In this document: one piece after another, positions 37,244-44,781 of the stretch
Position numbering within the stretch: position 1 is the first letter of the stretch
Layout: each line of letters begins with the position of its first letter
From: Flavobacterium sp. WC2421
Lineage (GTDB): Bacteria > Bacteroidota > Bacteroidia > Flavobacteriales > Flavobacteriaceae
Assembly (NCBI RefSeq): GCF_040822115.1
Contig: NZ_CP162004.1
Span: 2,108,001-2,172,000, forward strand
Reading direction: 5' to 3'
Length of the DNA stretch: 64,000 bases
Position numbers and translations under genes: made by a program
The notes under the pieces: model-generated
Database searches by the model: none
Seen by the model: the letters and a program-made list of their open reading frames with translations, nothing else
Told to the model about the DNA's origin: nothing

Positions 37244-38434
37244 ATGAATCTTATAGAACAAGCCGAAAATTTTGTAATTAAATTACTCAAAGATAGACTT
37301 TCTATTTCATTTACATATCATAATGTTAAGCACACAATGGATGTGGTTAAGGCGGTTGAAGTCCTTAGTGAGAAAGAGTCTTTAAGTCAATTAGATAGGG
37401 AAATAGTTTTAATAGCGGCTTGGTTTCATGATACAGGTTACATTCAAGGTTGTGATCATCATGAGCTTTCTAGTGTAACGATAGCCACTGATTTCCTAAA
37501 AGAAAAAGACAAATCTACAGAATACATTGAAAAAGTGGCTAGTACAATTCAAGCTACTACATTCGATTATGCACCTAATACGGTTCTGGAAAAAATCATA
37601 AGAGATGCTGATTATTCTCATTTTGCGAGTCCTGATTATTTAAGTATTTGTGAATCGTTAAGAACGGAATGGGAAAATACACTGCAAAAATTCTATAATG
37701 ATTTTGAATGGGATAGCGAGAATTATAGAATACTAACACAATGTCATCAATATTATACTGATTTTGCAATTGCTAATTGGACTCCGTTAAAGGAAAAAAA
37801 CATACTCTTGGTTCAAGATAAAATAAAAAAAATAGAAGCCAAAATGGAAGAAATGCCTAAGAAAATAAAAAATAAAAAGAAAACGGAGAAAAACAAAAAA
37901 GCGGATCGTGGTGTTGACACTTTGTTTCGAATCACATTAAGTAATCACACGAGATTAAGTGGTATTGCTGACAGTAAAGCCAATATTCTACTTTCAGTAA
38001 ATGCAATTATTATTTCTATTGCGCTTTCGTCAATTATTCCAAAATTAGATAGTGCAAATAACGCGCATTTGGTTATGCCAACATTTATTATGCTTATGTT
38101 TAGTGTGATTTCAATAATTTTTGCCATCCTATCTACACGCCCAAAAGTTACCAGTGGTATTTTTACGCGAAAAGACATTGAGGATAGAAAAGTAAATTTG
38201 TTGTTTTTTGGTAATTTTTATAAAATGCCTTTAGAAGAATATGAATGGGCTGTAAATGAAATGATGAAAGACAACGAATACTTATATAATTCTTTAATTA
38301 AAGATTTATATTATTTAGGCTTAGTACTTGAAAAAAAATATAGATTGTTAAGGATTACTTATAATATTTTTATGATCGGAATTATTATTTCGGTGATTGC
38401 ATTTGTACTGGCTTTTTATTCTGTTAGAGCTTAA
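37244..38434 (+). CDS. HD-domain protein fused to a Pycsar-type transmembrane effector domain (PycTM)
   Basis: 396 residues. N-terminal HD phosphohydrolase: His26/His30 (YHNVKH), His62-Asp63 (AAWFHDTGY), Asp121 (IIRDADYSHF). A lysine-rich linker (about 195-222) leads to a PycTM/DUF5706 domain starting RGVDTLFRITLSNHTRLSG and SKANILLSVNA, with membrane segments about 247-266, 279-298 and 375-393. PycTM domains are the membrane-disrupting effectors of Pycsar antiphage systems, activated by cCMP or cUMP. Here no cyclase gene is adjacent, so the protein could be a housekeeping HD-PycTM form (common in Bacteroidota) rather than a defence effector. Divergent from the giant fusion gene by 23 bp and overlaps the convergent GAF gene by 4 bp. 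Confidence 0.85.
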   Translation: MNLIEQAENFVIKLLKDRLSISFTYHNVKHTMDVVKAVEVLSEKESLSQLDREIVLIAAWFHDTGYIQGCDHHELSSVTIATDFLKEKDKSTEYIEKVASTIQATTFDYAPNTVLEKIIRDADYSHFASPDYLSICESLRTEWENTLQKFYNDFEWDSENYRILTQCHQYYTDFAIANWTPLKEKNILLVQDKIKKIEAKMEEMPKKIKNKKKTEKNKKADRGVDTLFRITLSNHTRLSGIADSKANILLSVNAIIISIALSSIIPKLDSANNAHLVMPTFIMLMFSVISIIFAILSTRPKVTSGIFTRKDIEDRKVNLLFFGNFYKMPLEEYEWAVNEMMKDNEYLYNSLIKDLYYLGLVLEKKYRLLRITYNIFMIGIIISVIAFVLAFYSVRA

Positions 38435-40794
38435 TTTATTTCACTTAATAATTCCTGATAAGAATATTTATCATTAGAAGACTCTGTATTAACCACTTTT
38501 ATTCGTAAAGCTTTTAAACCTGAAACGCCCTGTAGCTCTTCAATGTCAAATTGTTCTATAGTAGGTTCTAGAATTTTTTTGAATTGCAAAAATTTAATGT
38601 ATTTCAAATATTCAGTTTCCTCATAGCTATGAGAATATACGATTGTTATTTTTTCTTTTTGAGTTATTCTTTCTTGCGTACCTTTAATATTTGCTTTGTC
38701 AATGCGTTTTTTTACTACTTCATAGCGGGCATTATATGTTCCATCTACGTCAAAACGTTTTTCGTCCATTCTAAATCGTATGGAAAGTGGGGAGCTAAAT
38801 ACTAAAATTAATGAAGTCACATCTAACTCATATGGTAAGGCTTTTTTTAATCGATGGTGTTCTAATTCCATTTTGCATAAAGTTTGTAATTGCCATAATC
38901 TCAGGTTGCTAAGATACATGATGTCAAAAGGTTGTGAAGGTGTGATAGAGGCTCCAATATATAAATTATGTTCTACTCCATCAGTTTTAAATCGTTCAAA
39001 ATAATGAGGAAAAATGGTTTGAGCATCAAGTTGTTCCTTATCTAGAATGGAAGCCATTTTTTTATTGATAATGGACATTGCATCATCAAACTTTTTTCTA
39101 GAATGATAAAACAAAGCTGTTTTAGGATCTAATTCTTCAAAATATTGGTTAATTATTAATTGACACGTATTGTCAATCTTAGAGTTATTTAAAATAGGAT
39201 GTATTTCTTTTTGAATATAGTTTTGAATTTGTTGCTCAGTATCTGCTTTTAATTCCTTTTCAAGTTCTTTAAAATAGGTTTGCATTTCAAATTTTCGTTG
39301 TTCCAATAATGTGAGTGAGCTATTAGATTTCAAGCTCTCAAAAATAGTTAACAATGTTTTTAATTGATTTTTAAGATCCTCTTTAACAGTGTCATTTCTA
39401 TGCTGTGAAGAGCCTTTAATGTCTATTTGACCATATAAAGGATATACTTCTTTAAATACAATTTCTTTAAAGATATAGTCTTTATTTGGGCTGTTCGTTT
39501 GGTAGTATTTTTCAGCTTCGTTCTTAAATTTCCAATATACACTGGAATGGATTGCAGTATATTCTCTTTGAATTACTGCCTCTATTTGGTTTTGTAAATC
39601 GACATTGTAGCGTTCCAAAGAATCAATTACATATGGCAGTAGAAGGTCTAAATTGTTAGCATTGATACTGTTAAGTTCTCTTGTTTTGGAAGATACTAGC
39701 TCTATAATACCAAGTAGTTTGCCGTTTTTTAAGACAGGAGCCAGAATACAACTTTTTATATTTTGTTTCAATAAATGGTTTCCTAAAGTCTCATTTCCTA
39801 AGATTGTAGAGAATTTTTCAACATTTGAAATTATAAATGGTTTTTTTTCATTTAAAAGAGTAATTTGAGAACATCCAAAAAAGGCTTTGTTACAATCGAC
39901 CATTTCATCCTGTTCAAAAAGAATGTAACTTTTTATTTTGTTATTGAATGGCGGCTTTATGAATTTATCTTGTTTTTCATCATAAAAGATTAAACCTACT
40001 TTTAAATCGGGAATTTTAAAGATGGACCTAAATATAGTTTCAAAATTTTCTTGATTTCCGGCATCGGTTTCAGACTTTAATAAGTTACTTTTTAAATTAG
40101 AAATTGCACTTTCTGTGGTAGCATCAAAAAGAGTTACGATACCAAAACCCTTAAATATCCAACTTTCTATTGGAAATTTTTGTTTCCATAACGAGATGTC
40201 ATCATAATTATCCATTAATTGATCAATATCTTCTGGGGTTAATGCAATTGATTTTTTAGTTGGAGTTATTTCTAAAAAATCAGCATTATAAAGAATACGA
40301 TAATGTTTTAGTATACCATTTGAATCAGGAATATCATAAAATAAAGGTTTATTGATTTCAAAGTGTTGTTGGTAAACCGTATTCAAGATGAGTATACAAC
40401 TTACAATGTATAACTGATCCCCGTCAAGGTCTCTAATGGACATGTCAAAAGTACCGCCTGCCTCTTTTAGAATTTTACTAAATCGTTCCGAAAAATTAAA
40501 GGTCAAGTTTTGAAAGGGAATTGTAACCGCCTTGATTTCATTTTTTGTCAATGCAGTTGGAAATAAATCAGCCAGTAAGTATTTTATGAGTGTTTTATTA
40601 TCCTCAATAATAGATATATCTTCAATACCAGTACTAAACTCAGGAATATGTTCAATTTCTTTTAATAATGCTTTGGCATAATTGGAGCGATAATCAATTT
40701 CAGACAAAGCTATTTCCTCCAAAGATTCAATCAGTTTATGAAATGAAATTAAGGTTTTAAATGGACTTTCTTTGAAAAAATTAATGTTTCCCAT
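38431..40794 (-). CDS. Large GAF-domain protein of unknown function
   Basis: 787 residues from ATG 40794 (MGNINFFKESPF). A TTG 21 bp upstream keeps the frame open, but it is itself part of a TAGATTTG promoter box, so it is not the start. A helical N-terminal half (1-270) is followed by a GAF-like domain (about 275-425: LILFYDEK-type strand, FIISNVEKFS, CILAPVLKNGKLLGIIELVSS) and a long helical coiled-coil-like C-terminal region (430-680). No kinase, cyclase or phosphodiesterase motif. It ends facing the HD-PycTM gene with a 4-bp overlap. Cytosolic; signalling role inferred from the GAF domain only. Confidence 0.75.
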   Translation of the reverse strand: MGNINFFKESPFKTLISFHKLIESLEEIALSEIDYRSNYAKALLKEIEHIPEFSTGIEDISIIEDNKTLIKYLLADLFPTALTKNEIKAVTIPFQNLTFNFSERFSKILKEAGGTFDMSIRDLDGDQLYIVSCILILNTVYQQHFEINKPLFYDIPDSNGILKHYRILYNADFLEITPTKKSIALTPEDIDQLMDNYDDISLWKQKFPIESWIFKGFGIVTLFDATTESAISNLKSNLLKSETDAGNQENFETIFRSIFKIPDLKVGLIFYDEKQDKFIKPPFNNKIKSYILFEQDEMVDCNKAFFGCSQITLLNEKKPFIISNVEKFSTILGNETLGNHLLKQNIKSCILAPVLKNGKLLGIIELVSSKTRELNSINANNLDLLLPYVIDSLERYNVDLQNQIEAVIQREYTAIHSSVYWKFKNEAEKYYQTNSPNKDYIFKEIVFKEVYPLYGQIDIKGSSQHRNDTVKEDLKNQLKTLLTIFESLKSNSSLTLLEQRKFEMQTYFKELEKELKADTEQQIQNYIQKEIHPILNNSKIDNTCQLIINQYFEELDPKTALFYHSRKKFDDAMSIINKKMASILDKEQLDAQTIFPHYFERFKTDGVEHNLYIGASITPSQPFDIMYLSNLRLWQLQTLCKMELEHHRLKKALPYELDVTSLILVFSSPLSIRFRMDEKRFDVDGTYNARYEVVKKRIDKANIKGTQERITQKEKITIVYSHSYEETEYLKYIKFLQFKKILEPTIEQFDIEELQGVSGLKALRIKVVNTESSNDKYSYQELLSEIN

Positions 40795-40812
40795 AAAATA
40801 TGATATAGGGTA

Positions 40813-40820
40813 CAAATCTA
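40813..40820 (-). promoter_or_regulatory. Promoter -7 box that fixes the start of the GAF gene
   Basis: TAGATTTG on the minus strand. Its last three bases are the TTG that otherwise looks like an upstream start codon. Transcription would begin close to 40806, leaving a leader of about 12 nt before ATG 40794. Confidence 0.5.
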
Positions 40821-40954
40821 CAAAAAACTAAAATTAAAAGTACATTTTGATAACTTATTGTGTTCTTTTTGTCAATCTTTTCCTATTGGCCTTTTGTGTC
40901 TTATTTACACTAAAACAGGGAAAAGTAAGGATGTTTTTTTGAGCGTACTATAGG

Positions 40955-41194
40955 TTATGCTTTATGGAGTTTTTTTTTATAAAATTGGATTAAAGTTTCG
41001 TTGATTTCTTTTAATTCAGGAGTGAGGTTGGTTCTATTACCTTCATCATCATTTGTTAATTCTAAATCACAGATTGAACATTTATATTCATTGATGTGAT
41101 TGGTAATTCTTCTTGATAGGATGATTTTATGACCAATAATTTTGCAAATCATTTTTTTACTTAGAAAAATGTCTTTGATTTCTACTTTGGTCAT
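40955..41194 (-). CDS. Small zinc-binding-like protein (DUF1660-like)
   Basis: 79 residues. Possible metal site: Cys17-x4-His22 (CKIIGH) and Cys39-x2-Cys42 (KCSIC), the pattern of small DUF1660-type proteins, many from phages. Charged C-terminal helix. It stands alone between the GAF gene and a long gene-poor stretch. Coding status is supported by the spacing of Cys/His and the length, not by recognised homology. Confidence 0.5.
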   Translation of the reverse strand: MTKVEIKDIFLSKKMICKIIGHKIILSRRITNHINEYKCSICDLELTNDDEGNRTNLTPELKEINETLIQFYKKKLHKA

Positions 41195-41341
41195 AATTAG
41201 GTTGTTTAGGTAGATTTGGGGATAATAAACTTATTAAATTATCGTTAATATCGCTAAATTTATCGATTAAATGCGTGTTTATTTATTTTTAACAAGGTAT
41301 TACGTATATTTTGTAACAATAATAAATTAAAATATAAAAAA

Positions 41342-41372
41342 AATCTCTAATTACTGAAAGTAATTAGAGATT
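41342..41372 (-). terminator. Terminator-like hairpin inside the gene-free stretch
   Basis: Perfect 14-bp stem AATCTCTAATTACT (41342-41355) / AGTAATTAGAGATT (41359-41372), 3-nt loop, T-run on the minus strand. No open frame ends nearby on that strand. Confidence 0.65.
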
Positions 41373-41610
41373 AAAAATTTGGGGCAAAATTTTTTAAAAT
41401 AAAAATTATAGGACTAACTCATAATTTAGATTTATTTTATAATTCAAGACTAATCAATAATAATTAGACATAAATTAATTCTTTTCTATTCGAATAACTT
41501 GAACCTCGTAAAACCTTTTTTTTATTGTTTGTAAACAATGTATGATTAATAGTATCAGCATCTCTTTAATTTAAGTTTTGAACAATTATTATATCTAGAT
41601 CAAATCTAAG

Positions 41611-41640
41611 GAGTTATTTTTTTAATAAATAACTCTCTTT
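41611..41640 (+). terminator. Terminator-like hairpin, plus strand
   Basis: GAGTTATTT (41611-41619) / AAATAACTC (41627-41635), 7-nt loop, then TCTTTTTATTTTA. No plus-strand gene precedes it. Confidence 0.45.
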
Positions 41641-41921
41641 TTATTTTATTGACAATTAAATGTCATTAAATAAAGGGGCTTATTCTATCTAATATTCATT
41701 AGATTTTAAAAATATTTGATTTCTTAATTATGTAAAACAATAGGCTAATTAATTTGTCTCATAATAATAATTGTTTAGGTAGGTTTGGGAACTGTAAATA
41801 TAGAATTAATCCGTTAAAACGATTAAAAAAATAGATGAAATACATAAATTTAGTTTATTTATAGTAAATACCTTATGATTATAGGTCAATACTATATTTG
41901 TTACTTTCTGCTTACGGCATC

Positions 41922-41958
41922 AAAAAACCCTCAACTATATTATAATTGAGGGTTTTTT
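41922..41958. terminator. Terminator of the nucleoid-protein gene (bidirectional)
   Basis: Perfect 13-bp stem AAAAAACCCTCAA (41922-41934) / TTGAGGGTTTTTT (41946-41958), 11-nt loop, A and T runs at both ends. It lies 25 bp after the stop at 41983. Confidence 0.85.
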
Positions 41959-41982
41959 AGGTCTTAATTTATGATTTACGGT

Positions 41983-43041
41983 TTATGATTTCTCTTCTTT
42001 GTTGAAATAAACCAAGTAATAATACATTTGCTTTTCTTCGTCCCAACCTTTTTCAACAAATTTCTCTGCACTTTCAGGATTAATGAAATCCATTTTTATT
42101 TGAATGTGTGTATCTAGATTGATTACATTTTTGATTGACTTACGTGCATCAGTAACTGCTGCATTAGCAATAGGGAATGAGGTTACATCTTCAATACTGT
42201 ATTTTTCTCCTTTATCAACTTTGTAATTCTTGAATTCAGGAATTAAGTCTGGGTTGTCAAGAACTTCATTTAAAAAATTAGTCTCTTCAAACTGATCGTT
42301 TTTGGCGAAATAATTTACAGAACGATTCATGAACATGACTTCTTCTTTTTTGTCTTCTGCTGGAAAAACAACATCTTTGGCAAAACTTTGACAGAATTTC
42401 AAATATTTCTTAGTAATGAAATTCTCATCTTCAAATGCATCAACTGATAAGAAATGCTCTAACCAGTAACGAGCATCATAACGGTTGCTGTCAACTGTAA
42501 GTATTTTATATCCTTCTTCTTTTTTATGATTAAAAATAATACATCCTTTATCTAATTTACTTAGGTTGATACCTTGTTGTAAAATCATTTCTAGATGTGT
42601 TCCTTTTTCTTCAAATTGTAAAAAGTCCGATTGTAATTCACTTTTAAAAATTCCAATGGCGTCCACTACATTATTATCAATATTTACATTGGTCAAATAC
42701 GTAACATAAACCTCACCATTCTTAATGTGTGGATGGTTTGATTGATCAAATAGATGTTGTGTGATTTTTTTAGAACCTTCGTGTAAACTGCTAGGGTTGT
42801 CAAATATTTCCGAAGCATATTTATACATGTCGTTGTAATCCAAATCTACTTCATGGGCAAACTGGAAATAGTTCTCCTCTTTTTCTCTAAATGGTTTTAG
42901 AAAAAATTCTTTTATAAGAGGTACAATTTCGTCTTGAAGGCTAAATGGTTGCTCCGATAAGAAAATAGCTTCATTGCGACTTTTATTTCCTACTCTGTGA
43001 ATAGAAAGTGTCTCAATATGTGTGTTAAATAAGTTGATCAT
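41983..43041 (-). CDS. Nucleoid-associated protein, YejK/NdpA family
   Basis: 352 residues. Starts MINLFNTHIETLSIHRVGNKSRNE, the YejK-like opening in which the protein recognises its position on DNA. Other family features: GEVYVTYLTNV, GIFKSE, INLSKLDKGCIIFN, YWLEHFLSV. NdpA proteins associate with the nucleoid; biochemical function remains uncertain. The neighbours on the same strand (S23 protein, PRiA4-like protein) are not obviously related. Confidence 0.85.
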   Translation of the reverse strand: MINLFNTHIETLSIHRVGNKSRNEAIFLSEQPFSLQDEIVPLIKEFFLKPFREKEENYFQFAHEVDLDYNDMYKYASEIFDNPSSLHEGSKKITQHLFDQSNHPHIKNGEVYVTYLTNVNIDNNVVDAIGIFKSELQSDFLQFEEKGTHLEMILQQGINLSKLDKGCIIFNHKKEEGYKILTVDSNRYDARYWLEHFLSVDAFEDENFITKKYLKFCQSFAKDVVFPAEDKKEEVMFMNRSVNYFAKNDQFEETNFLNEVLDNPDLIPEFKNYKVDKGEKYSIEDVTSFPIANAAVTDARKSIKNVINLDTHIQIKMDFINPESAEKFVEKGWDEEKQMYYYLVYFNKEEKS

Positions 43042-43050
43042 TGGCTATGA

Positions 43051-43082
43051 GTTTCAAAGTTTCAGAGTTTCAGAGTTTCAAA
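43051..43082. repeat. Tandem 8-bp repeats (GTTTCARA) x4
   Basis: GTTTCAAA GTTTCAGA, then GTTTCAGA GTTTCAAA, contiguous, on the downstream flank of the S23 gene. Confidence 0.8.
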
Positions 43083-43103
43083 GTATTTCGAACAAAAAAG
43101 CGA

Positions 43104-43463
43104 TTATAAATCAGTTTTAATTTTTCGACAAAAAGCACTTATCATTCTTTCTACTTCTCTGCTATCTTCGTATGTTTTGTTAAATTGTAATTGGTTAATA
43201 TATTTTAAATTAAAAGCAATTTCGAGTTGTGTTTGCAATTCAAATAATGATGCAACAGCAATATTTAAAAATTTCAAATAATCTTTGTTTCCGTTTCTAC
43301 CGTAACCTTCAGCAATATTGCTAGGGATCGATATAGCACTTCTTCTTAATTGAGAGGTAAGGGCATAAATTTCTTCTTTTGGGAAATTATTAGACAAAGT
43401 GTAAATTTCAGTAACGAGTACCATTGATTTTTGCCATATTAATAAATCTCTAAATGTTCCCAT
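43104..43463 (-). CDS. S23/IVP four-helix-bundle protein
   Basis: 119 residues. Starts GTFRDLLIWQKSM and contains SQLRRSAISIPSNIAEGYGR, the two signatures of the 23S-rRNA-intervening-sequence protein family (four-helix bundle), which also occurs widely as a free-standing gene. No rRNA is present here. Function unknown. The gene is flanked on both sides by short repeats (43051-43082 and 43486-43520), as are many family members, suggesting it travels as a small cassette. Confidence 0.88.
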   Translation of the reverse strand: MGTFRDLLIWQKSMVLVTEIYTLSNNFPKEEIYALTSQLRRSAISIPSNIAEGYGRNGNKDYLKFLNIAVASLFELQTQLEIAFNLKYINQLQFNKTYEDSREVERMISAFCRKIKTDL

Positions 43464-43485
43464 ATTTTTTATAACGGCTAAAAGT

Positions 43486-43520
43486 CTTTGTCACTCTGAA
43501 ACTATGCAGCTTTGTCACTC
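43486..43520. repeat. Direct repeat CTTTGTCACTC upstream of the S23 gene
   Basis: Two copies of the 11-mer at 43486-43496 and 43510-43520, 13 bp apart. Intervening sequence TGAAACTATGCAG echoes the GTTTCA units on the other flank. Confidence 0.7.
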
Positions 43521-43526
43521 AAAAAA

Positions 43527-44066
43527 CTAATTCCAATTCTCTTCAAATCCAAAATCTTCAAAGCTATCATCTCCTCCAAACATATCTAGATCATCTTCAT
43601 CTAAATCATCTTCAAATTCGCTGGCAAAATCATCAGCATTGTCTGCTTCAAAGTTTTTTTCCATAGCTTCATCTGGCATTTCACCATGTGAAAATAAGGT
43701 CTCAGGATATAAATTCCCTGCTTCTTGCTCTTCAATTGCAGCTAGTTCTACAAGGAATGTCCACATATTGATGAAGTCATAAACATAGATAATCTTAGTG
43801 TTTTCGTCATCCAATAAATCGGATAAAACATAATCACTCATGATTTTTTGCTCCCCTGGAACATCTCCAGTATCAAAAAGTGAAATTTCATCCTCTTGAT
43901 TCCAAGTTTCATCACAAGTATAGAAAGAGGCTACTTCCATGCCGTCAAAACCAAATGAATTGAAGATAGCGTTGTGTAAATCTTCTAAAGTATCATCAGC
44001 AAGTATTGCTATATCTCTAAATATATCTTCTTCAGCATCTAGAATTACTCTGAATTTGTAAACCAT
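43527..44066 (-). CDS. PRiA4b ORF3-like protein with acidic tail
   Basis: 179 residues. The N-terminal 125 residues match the plasmid pRiA4b ORF-3-like fold (MVYKFRVILDAEEDIFRDIAI, TLEDLHNAIFNSFGFDG, ASFYTCDETW, IIYVYDFINMW). The last 45 residues are extremely acidic (FEDDLDEDDLDMFGGDDSFEDF). Related proteins are sometimes labelled as IS-element passengers, but no transposase is near. A TACCTTTG promoter box lies 24 bp upstream. Function unknown; cytosolic. Confidence 0.78.
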   Translation of the reverse strand: MVYKFRVILDAEEDIFRDIAILADDTLEDLHNAIFNSFGFDGMEVASFYTCDETWNQEDEISLFDTGDVPGEQKIMSDYVLSDLLDDENTKIIYVYDFINMWTFLVELAAIEEQEAGNLYPETLFSHGEMPDEAMEKNFEADNADDFASEFEDDLDEDDLDMFGGDDSFEDFGFEENWN

Positions 44067-44090
44067 AATCTTTGTTTTTTATTGAAAGGT

Positions 44091-44098
44091 CAAAGGTA
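44091..44098 (-). promoter_or_regulatory. Promoter -7 box of the PRiA4-like gene
   Basis: TACCTTTG on the minus strand, 24 bp before the ATG; no clear -33. Confidence 0.55.
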
Positions 44099-44172
44099 AA
44101 ATTTAATTTCAGATATCTTTTTAAGAAACTTGATTTGTTAATAAGATTTCAATATTGTTATAAGTACTATGC

Positions 44173-44775
44173 CTACAGCTTTTTAATAATTCGTTTTTTA
44201 AAAGTATGGTACTTCTTGTGGTATCTGTTATTGCTTGGGTAACTTCGATTTTCAGTTATATTATTGACTACTAATGCAACTAATAGAAGTATAAGTACAC
44301 CAATAAGGACTGGGCTCAATACATACCAATAACCTAGCTCTTTTATTTTAGAAGAACCAATTACGGCAATCAATGCAGTGGCTCCTCCAGGTGGATGTAA
44401 AGTTTTTGTAATTTGCATGAGAACGATGGAAATTGACACCGCTAATGCTGCGGCTAACCAAATGATTTCTGGAAATAATAAGTGGATTGTCACGCCAATT
44501 ATTGCAGAAATAAAATGTCCTCCAACCAAGTTTTTGGGTTGTGAAAACGGGCTTTGAATATTGCCATAAATTAAAACGCTTGACGCCCCAAAAGATCCAA
44601 TGAGATAAACATTATCGGAATCAACAAAATGATGAGAATTAAAATAAGCAATAGCTCCAATGCCAATAAACGAACCAACAAAAGCCCAAAAATGTTCCTT
44701 AAAGTCAATCAATGTTTCTTTATAAAGGATATATCTAGTTTTGCGATATCCTTTTTTAATTTTTTGAATAGGCAT
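44173..44775 (-). CDS. HPP-family integral membrane protein
   Basis: 200 residues with four predicted membrane segments and the family hallmark LHPPGGATALIAVIGS (about residue 126). Basic N- and C-termini (KKGYRKTRYILY, KKYHTFKKRIIKKL). Members of the HPP family in cyanobacteria and chloroplasts take part in nitrite uptake; whether this holds here is unknown. It starts 6 bp after the stop of the ClC channel gene at 44782, so they form an operon and may share an anion-transport role (inference). Confidence 0.85.
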   Translation of the reverse strand: MPIQKIKKGYRKTRYILYKETLIDFKEHFWAFVGSFIGIGAIAYFNSHHFVDSDNVYLIGSFGASSVLIYGNIQSPFSQPKNLVGGHFISAIIGVTIHLLFPEIIWLAAALAVSISIVLMQITKTLHPPGGATALIAVIGSSKIKELGYWYVLSPVLIGVLILLLVALVVNNITENRSYPSNNRYHKKYHTFKKRIIKKL

Positions 44776-44781
44776 GTTTTT

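Larger units (their letters stand above)
41195..41982. other. 788-bp gene-free stretch with several hairpins
   Basis: Very AT-rich with no plausible open frame. It holds a near-duplicated TTGTTTAGGTAGRTTTGGG at about 41203-41221 and 41771-41789 (each containing a TAnnTTTG box on the plus strand), an extra minus-strand TAGATTTG at 41601-41608, and three terminator-like hairpins listed separately. Unannotated small RNAs are possible. Confidence 0.6.

Noticed and set aside
40795..40815. TTG start extending the GAF protein by seven residues
   Set aside because: The TTG is part of a TAGATTTG promoter box, so it would not be transcribed; ATG 40794 is preferred.
43104..43463. 23S rRNA intervening sequence
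   Set aside because: The protein belongs to the IVP/S23 family, but no rRNA sequence surrounds it.
43527..44066. Insertion sequence passenger gene
   Set aside because: PRiA4/IS1096-passenger naming is by homology only; no transposase or terminal repeats are found.
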